A stretch of DNA of 64,000 nt from assembly GCA_034638255.1 (NCBI GenBank), contig JAWPGT010000012.1, positions 186,001-250,000 of the forward strand, written 5' to 3'. The notes beneath the pieces are model-generated. The model worked only from the letters and a program-made list of their open reading frames with translations, had not been told where the DNA came from and did no database searches. The first letter of the stretch is position 1; every line of letters starts with the position of its first letter. Both the position numbers and the translations under genes were made by a program. This document shows, one piece after another, positions 1-12,477 of the stretch. The stretch is from Coprinus comatus. Its lineage: Eukaryota > Basidiomycota > Agaricomycetes > Agaricales > Agaricaceae.

Positions 1-2108
1 TAAGGATACGGATTATTCTATGGATATAGTGGTTGATTTCAAAGTTGCTGGATTTGAACAATTCGCGGATGTATTTGCGAAATATCAAATGCCTTCTGAA
101 GATACTTCTGTACGTGTTCCTCCCTCCCTCCTCATTTCATCCATATAACTAAACTTATGCATATCTCTATGTGTGTGTGTGTTAGACAACAAAAAACGAA
201 GCATCAACTAAAGGCGAAATAATCTATTCCGACGATGACATGGAATCCGCTTCCGAAAACTCTGATGATTCCTCTTCCTCACCCAACAAATCCAAACCAC
301 TTTCCAAAAAAAAACAACGTAAACTAAACCGTCTAACTGTAGCCGAACTAAAACAACTAGTGAAAAAACCAGAAGTGGTAGAATGGACAGACGTAACAGC
401 ATCAGATCCAAGATTACTACTTCATTTAAAATCATATAGAAACACAGTACCGATTCCGGGACATTGGTCTGCGAAGAGAGATTATTTACAAGGCAAAAGA
501 GGAATTGAAAAACCACCGTTTCAACTTCCGGCGTATATTGCTGATACTGGGATTGCGGTTATGAGAGATGCTGTTAAGGAGAAAGAGGCTGGGATGAGTT
601 TGAAACAGAAGACTAGAGAGAGAGTTCAACCGAAAATGGGGAAAGTGGATATTGATTATCAGAAATTGCATGATGCATTTTTTAAGTTTCAAACTAAACC
701 GGTTGTTACTGGGTTTGGAGAGATGTGAGTACTCGTTATTATTATTATTATTATGAATGCGAATTTAAATGGTTATGAATTTATTATAGGTATTATGAAG
801 GAAAGGAGTTTGAAACTTCTTTGAAAGAAAAGAGACCAGGTGATTTATCACCCGAATTGGTTGAAGCACTTTCAATTCCTCCACTTGCTCCTCCTCCTTG
901 GCTTATTAGTATGCAAAGATTTGGTCCTCCTCCTAGTTATCCTACTTTAAGGATACCAGGACTTAATGCTCCTATTCCTGAAGGGTACGTGTCAATTAAT
1001 ATGTTTTTTTTTAGTTTATTATTTTTTTTGTGGTTACCGTTCTTTTCGGATATCGGATTTTCTCTCTTTTCATTATACACCTGTTTTTACTAATATTTTA
1101 ATAAACAGCGCGCAGTGGGGCTTTCATCCTGGTGGATGGGGAAAACCTCCGTTGGATGAATATAATAGACCCTTATATGGCGATGTCTTCGGTGTTTTGC
1201 CTAAGGTTAATGATGCAGGGGTGAGTTGTTCTTTTTCTTCTAGTTCTAGTTCTAGTTCTAGGTGTTTTGGTGTTTGGAGTGTCATATTTTGATCGGAAGT
1301 TTGTCGGAATACTGATTGGTTTTTGTAGATGGGTGAACCTGTGGATAAGACGACTTGGGGTGAACTTGAACCTGAAGAAGGTACGTTTTATTATCTTTTA
1401 ATTATTATTAATAACTTGTTTACTCATACTTATTTTCTTGTAGAAGAGGAAGAAGAATCGGAAGAAGATGAAGATGAAGATGAAGACGAACAAGGTGATA
1501 TAACAATGGAAGGTCCAGGTTCAATTGGAGGTATAGGTACAGGTATTCAAACACCATCAGGTTTAGAAACACCATCTGGTATGAATAGTGTTGTTTCTAC
1601 TATTGGTGGTGGTTTGGAAACTCCGGACTTTTTGGAATTGAGAAAGAATTCTAATAGATCTGGTGAGGATTTGAGGATTTGGGACAGAAAAGTTTGTATC
1701 AGGTTGTACCGGAAAGACAAACTAGTGTTAGAGGAATTATGGGTAGTGAACGTGGGTATGATGTTTCGGGTGTTTCGGGTACTGGAATTACAGGGGCGAT
1801 TCCTGTGCTTGGTGATGAACGTTCGAATAAGGTATGTTGTTTATTTTTATACTTATTTATTTTATTGTGATTAAAACATTCTTTTTTTACAGAAGAGAAA
1901 CGGAGTTGACGTCTCTCTTGATGCTTCTGAGTTGGAAGGATTGAGTGAAGAAGAATTGAAAAGGAAATATGAAGCACATGCACGTGGAAATGCTGGTGTT
2001 CCAGGTAGTAAAGAAGATTTTTCTGATTTGGTAGCTAAGGAAAGTGTTAAGAGGAAATTGAAGGAACAGAGGGATAGTGAGAGGAAGAAGGAAAAGTTCA
2101 AGTTTTAG
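1..2108 (+). CDS. SF3B2: Splicing factor 3B subunit 2 (SF3b145), 5'-truncated
   Basis: This is the SF3b145/Cus1 subunit of the U2 snRNP SF3b complex, which helps anchor U2 at the intron branch site in the nucleus. The window starts inside the gene. Exons read as about 1-111, 185-724, 790-984, 1109-1220, 1329-1380, 1444-1831 and 1893-2108, with GT-AG introns. Recognisable family blocks are LTVAELKQLVKKPEVVEW, the DUF382-type core (YLQGKRGIEKPPFQLP, RPKMGK-like VQPKMGKVDIDYQKLHDAF), the PSP motif region (PPPSYPTLRIPGLNAPIPEG, WGKPPLDE, LYGDVFG), an acidic stretch, ETPDFLELRK, and the C-terminal end KEKFKF as in other eukaryotes. The reading frame breaks by one base near 1670-1690, between EDLRIW and GQKSLYQVVPERQ. 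Adding one G to a GGG run restores the family sequence, so a base-call error is likely. The identification is secure; only the 5' end is missing. Confidence 0.95.
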
Positions 2109-2340
2109 GTGTCTTTTTTGGGATACTTGAGTATTATGTAGAATAGTTTTTTGTTGTTGTTGTTGTTAGCGCCCATTGAATTATTCTTGGCAAGGGTCCC
2201 TCTGATGAGAATCAACACCTGACTTTGCATAATCCATCAAAAATCCACACATCGCTTCTTCTCGTCTCCTTCCCGTTTCAACAACCTCCTCTCCTTTACG
2301 CGCCGCCCGTTCATCTTTCTCTCTCCCTCTGTCTTTGACT

Positions 2341-5300
2341 ATGTCTGGTCTTAGTCTGTATGTTTCTTTGTTGTTGTCATTGTTCGTGGTTGCTTATAAA
2401 TCATTTGTTCTTACAGCACACTACGCCCGCCGCCCAATGTTGACTTTGTTCATGGTGTGTTGTAGTCTATTCCATTGGTGATATTGTAGATACTTATTGT
2501 TGGTATTTAGGTTACCCTGGTATACCACCAGGTAATGAAAGACCTCAAGCTTCAGTTAAAGGTGTACGTTCTCTCTCTTTCTCTCTCTCCTTCGATGTTA
2601 TATGTGTTGTGTGCTTGTGCGGTGAAAGAAGGCTCATTGGTTGGGTGTTAAAAAATAAAATAAATAGGCAATTGAAGTAAGAGTACCTCAAAATGGAGGA
2701 ATCAAGGCGAAATTTGTACGAATTGAATTGAGAAAAGTGGAAACTTTACCTGGAGGTGGAGTTAATAATACTTTTTATGATTCGGTTGGACCTAGTCCTG
2801 TTACGCTTTGGAATTCGCCGGAGGAGTTTAGTACTTTGAGGACTGTGAGTTGTTTTTTTTTTTTTTTTTTTTTTTTTTCTTATTTATTTTCCACTCTTGC
2901 CCTTCCGTTTCCCCTTTTTTGTTGTTCTACTCCACTCATGGGCGTTCGTTTCATTCGCTGCGGGTTTGGGCGCTGATTCATTTACCTGTGTTAATAGCAA
3001 GACTTTCCATTTTCGATACGTGTACCAGAATCTATACCACCTACCATCACACTTGATAACAGAGGTATGTGTGTTGTTTTTTGTTGGGGTTTTATCAATC
3101 GGTTATATTGATGTGAATGATTTAGCTGGTATCCATTATGAGCTTGTAGCAACTGTTTGTACTAAAGGAAAGAGGTACGTTTCTTACTTTTAATTTCCGC
3201 CTTATTTACTCCAAAAATCGCTTACAACTACATGCCGATCCCATTATTCATCGCGTATCACTATTCTTCTTTCTTTTCCTCTCCGCAAACCCCGAATAGG
3301 TCATGGTTCCGCAAACGGAAAAACGTGGTGGTGACAGAAATAGCACCAGTAACAATCGATAAACACGATCTTCATTCAACATGGCCAGTATACTGTCAAC
3401 ACGAAAAAAGAGAACAATCACAAGAAGGTGTAACAATGACAATAGAAAGGGATCATACATGTTTTGGTCCAGGTGATAAAATTTCAATCATAGCATCACT
3501 AAAATCGGACAACCTTCATACAGTCATTTTAAGAGGATTTGAAATGACTTTAAAAGAAACTACGTTGATTAGAGGTAGAGGTGATAAAAGACAAGGACTT
3601 GGACCGATTTCAACAAAAGTGATGATTGTGACGGAAACAAAGGTTGCTGTTAATGCTACTTTGTATGGTGGAACTGGTCATCAAGTGGAATTGAGTTGTG
3701 TTTTACCATCTCAGCATACTACTACTAGTTTGAATGCTGCGAGGTATATTGATGTTACTTATGTCATTTCGGTTAAAGCTTTGATGGGGACTGGAACGCA
3801 TGTTGTTATGGATTTACCGGTTATTATTTCGAATTGGCAAGAGTGAGTTTTTTTTTTTTTTGCTTCTTTTTGATGTTAATTCTTTTTGATTATTTAGATA
3901 TGTCTCTCAAGAAGCGGTTAGACGTATAGGACCTGCTCCTAGTCTTTCATTATTACCAAATCCATCTATAAGTTCAGTAACCCATCTCCAACAACAACAA
4001 CATCAATCTCCTATAAACACAAATCAAGTAGTCAACATCGTTAATCCTTCCATTAACAAGTCAACTATTGGTGGAAATGGACGTCAAGGTACACTTGGAG
4101 GAGGAGTAGGAGGAATATCTCATACCAATTCCGGTGTCGATGAAATGGGTTATACGAAGTTCTACTACTACTACTACCACGATTGGTACGAATGGGTACA
4201 TTGGGAAAATTGGAGGAGGGGTAGGAGGACAACAACAACATAGGAACACATCATCAAGAGGAAGTCAAGATGATATGTTTAGATCACCTATTATTGGTGG
4301 TACTATTTCGTCAGGAGGTGTTGTAGCTAATTCTGGTTCTGGTTCCGGTTCTGGTTCTGGTAGTGGTGTTGGTGGTGGTGGGGCGACAACGAATTCTAGA
4401 AGACCCAATTCAGCTACGGGAGCTGGTAGGAATTCATTGAATCCTACTAATAGGTTGACTATTATGAATGCTGAACCTGATTATGGAGTTGGAGTTGGAA
4501 TTGATGGTGGAATGGGAACGGGAACGGGCCCTCAAAGGAATATATCGGCTTCTGCTACTATTTCTATTACTCAACAACAACAACAACAAACAACAACCGC
4601 AGAAGTGGATGAGTGCTATTGAGGAAAAGAGGAATTATGAAGAGGCTAGAAGGAAAGTTGAGGAAAGTCAAGGATTTGCTCCACCTGTACGTCTTTTTCT
4701 CTATATTTATATATTTATTAATTTTTTTTTTTTTGGATAGCCTGTGACTATTCCTACAACCTCACCAATTCACGCACCAATACCTCAACTTCACAATCAA
4801 CAATCACAACAAATCAAAGTACCCACATCATCATCACCATCATCAACATCAGCGACGACAAAAGGATACTTATCAGTTGAAGAACAAAAAGCTCTTTATC
4901 AACGTGCTCAAGATGCTGTTTCTAAGAAAACTATAGGTCATGGATCTTCACCTCCTCCTAGAACTTCTTCTGCTGGTATTAGCGCTGGTGGTGGTGGTGG
5001 AGGAGGAGGAGGAGGAGGAGGGAGTAAATTGACAGGAGCGGAATTGTATCAACAAGCTACTGCTAATATGAGATCTCCACCAATGCCTAATCTTAATCCT
5101 AATTCACAATCTTACGGTGGAAGTGGAGGTGGAAGTGGTAGTACTGGTGGAGGATCAGGAGGTTATCGTCAAGGACAAGGATTAAGCGGAACTAAGCTTC
5201 CTCAATATTTAACTGCCGAACAAGAAAAAGAAGCTTTGAAGAGATATGAAGAAGCTAAATTGGCAGTTAATAAAATGCATGTTGGGGATGATGGAAATGG

Positions 5301-6402
5301 ATCTGGACCTATTGCTTATGATTCACTTTATCCTGAAACCAGTCCAAATCCAAATCCAAATCCTAATTCTCTCTCTACCGTAACTCAACAACAAAGAGAA
5401 GCACCACCACCTTCGTTTGATACTGTTGTTAATGTTAATGGTGGTATGGAAGGAGGAGGAGGAGGACCGTTATCTGCGTTAGCTGAGAAAGAGAGGTTAA
5501 GAAGACAATATGCTGAACAAGATAATTATAATCGTCAACCACCACCACCACCGCCACCTTCTTCTCAACTTCGACAACAACCACCATCATTTGATACACC
5601 TCCTTCATTTGATTCTACATCCCCTCCTCACAATGTAGGGATCAACAACGTTAACGTCAACGTCAACGTCAATGCGAATGTTAACGCGAATACAGATCCA
5701 CTTCCACCAACTGCATCGTCAGTTACTGCTAAACAATATAGAGATGCAGCTGCTGAGAAGGAAGCTATGAGAAGGAAATTTGAAGCTAGAGATGCTAGAG
5801 ATGCTGCTAAGAAGTTGAAAAATCAAACTCAGAACCAAGGTCAAGGACAGGTACCAACGCCAACTCGTGGAGCTTCGTTACCTCAAATACCTAATCAAGG
5901 ACAACAACAACAACAACAACAAAGACAAAGACCTGCACCACCTCCTATTACTGGAACTAAACAGATATTGACGGCTGCTGATGAGAAAGCTATGTTGAAG
6001 GCTAAGAGGGATAATAAGGATGCTAAGGCTTTGAAGAAGTTGAATGCTGCGAATGCGAACGCAAATGTGAATGTGAATGGAGGTCAGGAACAACAACAGC
6101 AGCAGCAACAGGAGCCTGTTACGACGCCTTCGTCGGCTGGATTTAACAATAATAATACCAATGGAAATGGAAATGTAACTCCGGCGACACTAACACCACC
6201 TCCACCACCACCACCTTTAATGCCTAAACCACCTGTGGAATATATTCAGGAAACGAAGGAAGAAGATGAGAGAGTTGCAAAGGTTGTTCAAAGCGGTGAT
6301 GAATTGTTGTTGTTGCAACAGGTTAATGGGAATGGGAATGGGAATGGGTTTAAGAATCCTGGACCTCCGCCTCCGTTACCTCCTAAACCTGTTGGTGAGT
6401 GA
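2341..6402 (+). CDS. Arrestin-like adaptor protein with long disordered, repeat-rich C-terminal tail
   Basis: The start ATG at 2341 opens a short exon (MSGLSL), followed by LRPPPNVDFVHGYPGIPPGN after a GT-AG intron. Several small exons rebuild an arrestin N-lobe (KAKFVRIELRKVETLPGG, QDFPFSIRVPESIPPTITL). The exon from about 3300 to 3841 carries the arrestin C-like lobe (ERDHTCFGPGDKISI, LKSDNLHTVILRGFEMTL, TLNAARYIDVTYV, VKALMGTGTHVVMDLPV). Known relatives are cytosolic adaptors in endocytosis or ubiquitin-ligase recruitment, so a trafficking role is inferred from the family. The tail from about 3960 is Gln/Gly/Pro/Asn-rich, with scattered charged helices of the type EEQKALYQRAQDAVSK. Two joins are uncertain. 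Near 4186-4243 a 58-nt GT-AG intron or an indel changes frame. Near 4570-4600 the frame shifts inside a CAA repeat before the family-like segment WMSAIEEKRNYEEARRK. One intron holds a 26-base T run. Confidence 0.85.
2853..2878. repeat. Poly-T tract of 26 bases inside an intron
   Basis: An uninterrupted run of 26 Ts lies inside the arrestin-like gene's intron, which begins at about 2845 (GTGAGT) and ends at the AG just before QDFPFS near 2998. A T run this long is prone to length errors in sequencing and to length polymorphism. It may also act as an over-long polypyrimidine tract, but it lies about 120 bases before the acceptor, so that role is not supported. Confidence 0.9.
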
Positions 6403-7330
6403 GTTGTGTGATATGAGTTGTGTGCATGGGGGTGGGGGAGGTTTGTGAGGGGAGGAGATGTGTAGGAAAGAAGGGAAATGGATGGCGGGATGGTAGAGGC
6501 TGGTGAAATAAGCATGGGTGATGGAAGGTAGGAAGGAAGAGAAAGGTAGTCGGTGATGGACAGTTTTCGTGTGATATCTATCTCATCTCTCTCATTTCCC
6601 TCTTCATCCTCATTTTTTTTTCGATTTTTGATTATTTATTAACTCTCTTTTTCTTGATTGCTTTTTTCTTTCCTTTTTTTTCTAGCTTTGTTTTTCTGCT
6701 CATACTCCCTCGATCCTTCAACCTCAACCTTACAAACTACAAACATTCGTTTCGTCCCTTCGCGTTTCTTTCAATTCGGTATAACCCATGATAACCCCAA
6801 TCTTAACTAACAGTCATTCGCTACTGCTTTTATTCTCTTGATAAACTGTTTTCTGTTTTCTCTTCTACTCGTTTTACCCCTCACCCGTCCCTTTTTTTCG
6901 TTTTCTCTCTATTTCTGTTTTATGCTTTTCCTCTGTTCTGTTTTTTTCGACTTTGTCTTTCTCTCATAATTTATATACCTAGCTAGCCTAGTTAGCTCTT
7001 TACATACTACATATCTCCCTGATTCCCCCCTGATGATTCTCGATTCCTGATATCGATATCTGTTTTGTCTACCTGTTTTTTACTTTTTACTTTTTTGATC
7101 GACTATTTTTATATATGTCATTTTCTTTGATTCGTGAGTGCGTCAAAAATGAAATTGAGGTGATATCTTGTAAATAGCGTGTTCGACACAGCACATTAAA
7201 TATTGGGCATGAAAAGTAAGAACGTATGATAATGAGGTTTTTTTTGGTTTGGAAAAATGTGTAATACTGAATCTGAAACGAAAGGAAGGTATACAGTTGG
7301 GGTATATGCAACTAACTGAAAAGTGGATAT
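6403..7330. other. Convergent 3' intergenic region, pyrimidine-rich
   Basis: This stretch separates two genes that converge on it. It begins G-rich just after the arrestin stop, then becomes strongly T/C-rich from about 6570 to 7100. No coding exon, RNA gene or repeat unit was recognised. It most likely holds the two 3' UTRs. Confidence 0.6.
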
Positions 7331-10300
7331 TTAGTCTATATCTTCTCCTTCCTCATCATCATCCTCATCACCACTACCAACGTCACCTACTTTACTACCA
7401 TCTTGTCCATGAACAGGTGCAGATCCTAATCCTAATCCTAATCCTTGACTAGCAAATGATGAGGAAGTAGAACTCGTACTAGAAGGGAAAGCAGAAACGA
7501 CTCGACGAGGTGTGTGATTTGGAAAACTACCCATTCCTGTACCCATACCAAATCCACCACTCACACCTATTCCCGTTCCAAATCCACCACTGCCCAAAGT
7601 ACCCATACCCATACCCATACCTAAACGATACATTGAGCTGGAACTCGTAGTTCTCATTCTTGTTCCTATCACTTCACCAGGCTCTTGTTGAAGATGTAAA
7701 GGTAAACCTAATCCAAGACCTTTTTGTCCTGCAAATCTATGAGGTGCTGTCAAAGGAACGGAATGATTAATGGGAACTGGAAGCTGGGATAGTGGGATTT
7801 GGATTCGGAGGTTTAGGTTTAGATTTAGATTTAGATTTTTCAGAATGTCGTTTTGGTTTTGGTTTTGGTTTTGGGATAGGGATTCTCGTCGTCCATTTAC
7901 TCCTCCACCTCCCTTCAAATTCAACACCGAACTAGCAGACTTTAGACTTAAATTAGAAGTAGATCTGTTAAGACCGGAACCAAACCCAGATCCAGATAGA
8001 TGTGAAGTATGTAGTGGTGGTTTACGTGGAGAAGTCATTATTTCACCAAATGTCATTTGTTTTAGTGACGCTGATGCTGATAATGATGATGAAGGGGTTG
8101 GTGTAGATGGACGAGACATGTTTAATGTGGAAGGAAGTGAAAGTAAACTTGAAGTTGGCGTTCTTATCCATGATGTCCACCCTCCTCTCCTGTTCCCATA
8201 GATGATTTTTCTTCGGTACTAGTGCTAGTATTGGTATCGATTGGAAGTGGAAGGTGGTAGAAGATAATGGTGATGAAGGTGAAGGTGAAGAAGGAGGAGA
8301 TGGAGATGGAGAATTGGGAGATGAGGTTGAAGAAGGATCGTAAACTGCTCGTTTGATAGCACTTAAATCATGAACTAGATCATCTAATTTCTTTTCGAAT
8401 GTGTGTAATGCTTTTGAAATGACTGGATCTGTACCATCTATGAAACTTTGAATTTGAGATTCGAGGGTTTTAGTGTTTGGTATCGGTTCATCGTCAGTGT
8501 GGTGTGAATTGTCATTGTGAATCGTGTCGGTTGATGTTGATGAGGAGGTTGAAAAAGATGACGAGGAAGGGAAAGAATTAACATTGGTAGAGGAAGAGGA
8601 AGAAAGAAGAGCACCAGGAACAAGTAATAAAGCTTCATAACCAACACCTAAAACTTGTTCATCTGCAATCCGAATTTCAAGTTCTACACGAACATCTTCT
8701 GTGAAATCATCCAATCTTGAAACTATCGCTTTCAAAACTCCTTTCCGTTGCTCTTCTTTCTTATCATCACCACTAGGAAATGAGATAAAGTTTTGTGATC
8801 GTGGTTGTACTTGTGATGAAGCAGTTGTATTAGAAGAAAGTGATGATTTAAGATCTTCTAGCGCGATGTGACAATCATGGAAAGCACGCTGAAGATGGTC
8901 GTAACGAGTTCGAGTAGCTTTAAGTTGGATAAGAAGAGGATGCGTTGGTGGTGGCGGAGACGGAGGCGAAGGAGAGGATAAAGTTGTAGGTAGAGATATA
9001 AGCGAAGGTACTCGGGGAGGCGCACGTGGCGATGGTGTTCGTACTGGAGATGAAGGAGCGTCAGAGGAAGTGAGAGCATGATCAACCAGATGCACTCGTT
9101 CTGGCGCATTGTCGGAAGAGGAAGAGGAAGAGTCAACTTCATCAACGAAAACAGTGTTTATTTCAGCCTCCACATTCACTTCAGCTTCATCACTTGCAAT
9201 AGCCGACGCTCCTACTGCTTCAATTTCAGAATGTAGCTGTTTCGAGAGAGATTCTGAATTTAAATTTTCTTCGGCTATTTGATCGTCAACCTTCACCTCT
9301 TCGGCGACAGCGCCAATTTCGACCCTTGATCCTTCATAAAGTACTTCTACACCTGCCTCTTCTTCAGTTTCTACTTCCACTTCATTCTCGTTGGGTTCAA
9401 CGTAATCTCGTGTTTGGCTTCAACGACATCGTCCTCTTTGGTTTCTACAGCCGCTTCTATCGCAAGGTCAGCCTCCACTCTAACATCAACCTCAAACCCA
9501 ACCTCGCCTTTAGCTTCAACGTCAGCCTTCACTTCCACAACTTCATCCTCAACTTCAACATCAACGTCACCGACACTAATTCCTTCCACTTCAGTTTGGT
9601 CCCTCACTAGCTCAGGTTCAACGTTGACCGTGTCAGCTCCAACATCCTTCGTCTGGGGCACATGCGTCGGTGTCTCCACTACTCCACTCGGTAAGGTTTC
9701 ATCAATGGGAAGCTTTGGCAAACTCTTTGAGAAGAGTGATATGGTATCTTTACGGTTGGTATCTTCAGCAGTATGTGTCCTTTCCCCCATAGTCTGGGTA
9801 CCAATATGTTTTCGAGATTCCTTTTTCTCCGGGTCGTGCCCGTTCATAACGTTGGGCTCCACACCATAGCTGTCTCCGTTATGCCATTGAACATGATCAT
9901 CCTCTACACCTTTCACCAACATAACTTCAAGACTAACTCTCCTCTCCTTCTCCATTTGTAGCTCGTTAACAAGATCTTCAAGATGTGATTGAATGAGCGA
10001 GAATTTCGTATTGGAGCCAGATAATATAAATTGTAGAGGTTCATTTTCATTTTCGGAGCCGATTTCATGAGAGTTTGAAGAAAAAGAAGGGGAATTGAGT
10101 GCATCAACAATTATTTTAGCATCTTGTATCATTTCCATCATTTCTTCTTGTACGGAATGCATTTGAATGTCGGTTTTGGCATGGCTTTCAAGACGTCGTA
10201 ATCTTTCTTCGCTCTTCCTTAACCATCTTCTCAACCCTTCTACTATTCGCTCTTCTCTCCTAACCAATTTAATCCGCTGAACGACTTCTCTTCTTCGACC

Positions 10301-11400
10301 ATAACTTTCTTTTAGGATTTCTAACCCTAGTTCATCTAATGCGTTACGAAGACGAGTGTTGTCATTTGAGGAATCGTTAAGAAGAGATGATGAGGTTGAG
10401 ATTTGAGAATGTAAAGTAGAAAGAGTTGCTTGGTGTCGAGTTTGGAGCGCAGTGAGAGTTGTATGTAAACCTTCTGTTTGTTTTTGTGTGAATTTCCTGT
10501 TATGTTTCATAAAAATGGAATAGGAGGTGAGTCCATGATAAAAATAGAGAAGATGAAAATGATGGCTGACATGTATCGTGAAACCATTTTTCCTGCTGTA
10601 CTATCGTCCCTTTCAATCTTCATTAATTGACCTTCGAGTTCAACAACATGTGATAATGTTTCTTCTTGTGCTTTTTTATCCGAGTTGAGAGAAGTATTTG
10701 CAACATCCAACGAATATTCGAGTTCTGATATCCTCTTCTCTAGAACCTCCTTCTCCTTCATATGTTCCTTCAATAGCTCCTCAACTCTACGATCATCATT
10801 TTCTTGAACTTGAGAAGGATGAACCTGTCGTGTAGTTGTTGACGTTCTAGATTTATTACTGAGAGAACGTACAAGATTGGCGTATTCCAATAAAGCTCGT
10901 TCACTCATCCTATTCTTCTCTTCCGCCAAATCCAATTTTAATTGAAGTTGAAGTGAATATGATTTGGATAATTCTTCTCTTCCACGAATACGAGAGGCCA
11001 ATTCATAAGCAGATTCGGTCATACTCCTACTCTTCTTCATTTCCAAATTCAATAATCCCAATTCTTTTATCTTCCCAAGTAATTGTTCTTCACATATTGA
11101 AAGTTTCGAAGAAAGTTCTCTTAAAGATAAAGTTAAACCTTCTACAGTTTCTCTTCTTTGTGATTCTTGCAATGATAGTCCTCCGGAAGATGAAGATATT
11201 GAGAATTGAAGAGGATGAGAACGAAGTGTTGACAGTTCAGATGAGAGTAAAGTATTTGTTTGTTGAAGTTGTTGGAGATTTGAAAGAGACAATGAGGCAT
11301 GTTGAAGTTTTATTGAAGTTGAATGAGACTCGTGTTGGAACTGGGAAAGAGCTTGTTTGAGAGAGTTGAGTTCGAGTAGCACCGGGTGGTCGATAGACAT
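7331..11400 (-). CDS. Large coiled-coil protein of unknown function
   Basis: I do not recognise a named family. The ATG is at 11400-11398 (MSIDHPVLLELNSLKQALSQ). The first about 300 residues and the next about 200 are heptad-like coiled coil, rich in Leu, Glu, Gln, Ser and Arg. An acidic Val/Glu/Asp segment follows, with many short EVE/VEA-type repeats (about 9370-9620). Next come Ser/Pro-rich linkers, a further helical block (DLVHDLSAIKRAVYD) and a Ser/Gly-rich tail with a short conserved-looking stretch (LKQMTFGEIMTSPRKPP) before an acidic end (DEDDDEEGED). The open frames change near 10500-10590 (probably an intron), near 9395-9410 (one T missing would rejoin EIYVEPNENE) and near 8120-8230 (unresolved). 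A cytoskeletal or scaffolding role would be a guess from coiled-coil content only. The gene converges on the arrestin-like gene. Confidence 0.6.
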
Positions 11401-12290
11401 CACTGTATGATTCAAAGCTGCTGACTGTCACATCAAATCATGTGTATTCAAATATCACATCATACAATCCTTCCCTGCATCCTAAGTACCACTGCAATGT
11501 TTAATTAAGCCATTCCTTCAGCCGTTTCAACCGTAAATTATTACCCTATCTGCGGCTCTCTACAGTCCATCAAGTCCATTACCACAAGAGCATTACTAGA
11601 CAAGATTATAACATGTGATACACTTCTCATAAATGTTCCGCCGCCTGTTCTCTACGCCATGTCAATGTCCCAATTGCTCTCCTAACTTGTCGGAGGCGGC
11701 GCCCAGGACTAAAAATTTAGATGGACTCTATAGTCGGCTGAAATTGAGCCTTAATATTACTATATTGAATCTTGAACCTTAAAAAGCATTTAAATATTAC
11801 CAGATTCAACGTGCGCGTGTAGTAGAAGTCATTCAAACACATTAAATACCACGGCAGCAACAGGCGTCATTTTAAATTGAGATTGGAGGTCACCGACACC
11901 GTGAGTAGAACTTTCTTGTCTCCAGGGGACTCAGTGACCCTCAAGTGGGTCATTGCCCGGTTATCACAGTTGACAAAGTTTCGACATAAAGTTATAGACA
12001 GAGGGCGATCACAATCTGTCCCCCGCTATGTCGAAAGCGCCGGGCTAACAAATAAACATTCTCTTTGACCGTAGTGCTCACACGTTTCGAACAGAAGCCT
12101 AGTATAGTGAACGTTGGAACAATCTATCATCCTACATCTATAGTTCCTTCCAGGAACCCCGTATGTTTATTATTATGCGCTTGATCATTCCAGTGGGTTA
12201 GATGATCCATTAAGCTATATTACGATCTGTTGTGGCCCTAATTTTTGAACAAAAATAACAGTATCTATAAGTAACACATTGATTTCGCAA
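11401..12290. other. Intergenic region upstream of the coiled-coil gene, up to the transposon
   Basis: No exon, RNA gene or repeat family was recognised in this roughly 890-base stretch. It contains the 5' side of the coiled-coil gene and the left flank of the transposon. The bases next to the left transposon end do not match those next to the right end, so no target-site duplication is visible. Confidence 0.5.
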
Positions 12291-12368
12291 TCACACGGCG
12301 GGCAAAAGCTTGTCAAATGCCGACGCGGCATGCGCTGTCAAATGCTCTGTCATATGCTTGTCAAATGC
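12291..12368 (+). repeat. Left terminal inverted repeat of the transposon
   Basis: This 78-bp end pairs with 17643-17720. Five of the six differences between the two ends are transitions. The repeat contains the 10-mer TGTCAAATGC three times (12311, 12336 and 12359) and the variant TGTCATATGC once (12349). These are good candidates for transposase-binding sites. Confidence 0.9.
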
Positions 12369-12477
12369 GGCTCTGGTTCGGCCACTAGTGAGCCGGTTGA
12401 TTGCCGGACAGTGGCTCCACGTTGTTGTAACAAACCAGTCCGACTCTTGCTGAAGCCTGATAGCCCTCCGAAAGACG

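Noticed and set aside
5640..5700. Tandem AACGTC/AATGCG units as a possible regulatory repeat
   Set aside because: They are codons for an Asn-Val/Asn-Ala run in the arrestin tail and need no other explanation.
9326..9869. Long plus-strand open frames rich in Ser and Thr
   Set aside because: They are antisense shadows of the acidic Val/Glu repeats of the coiled-coil gene.
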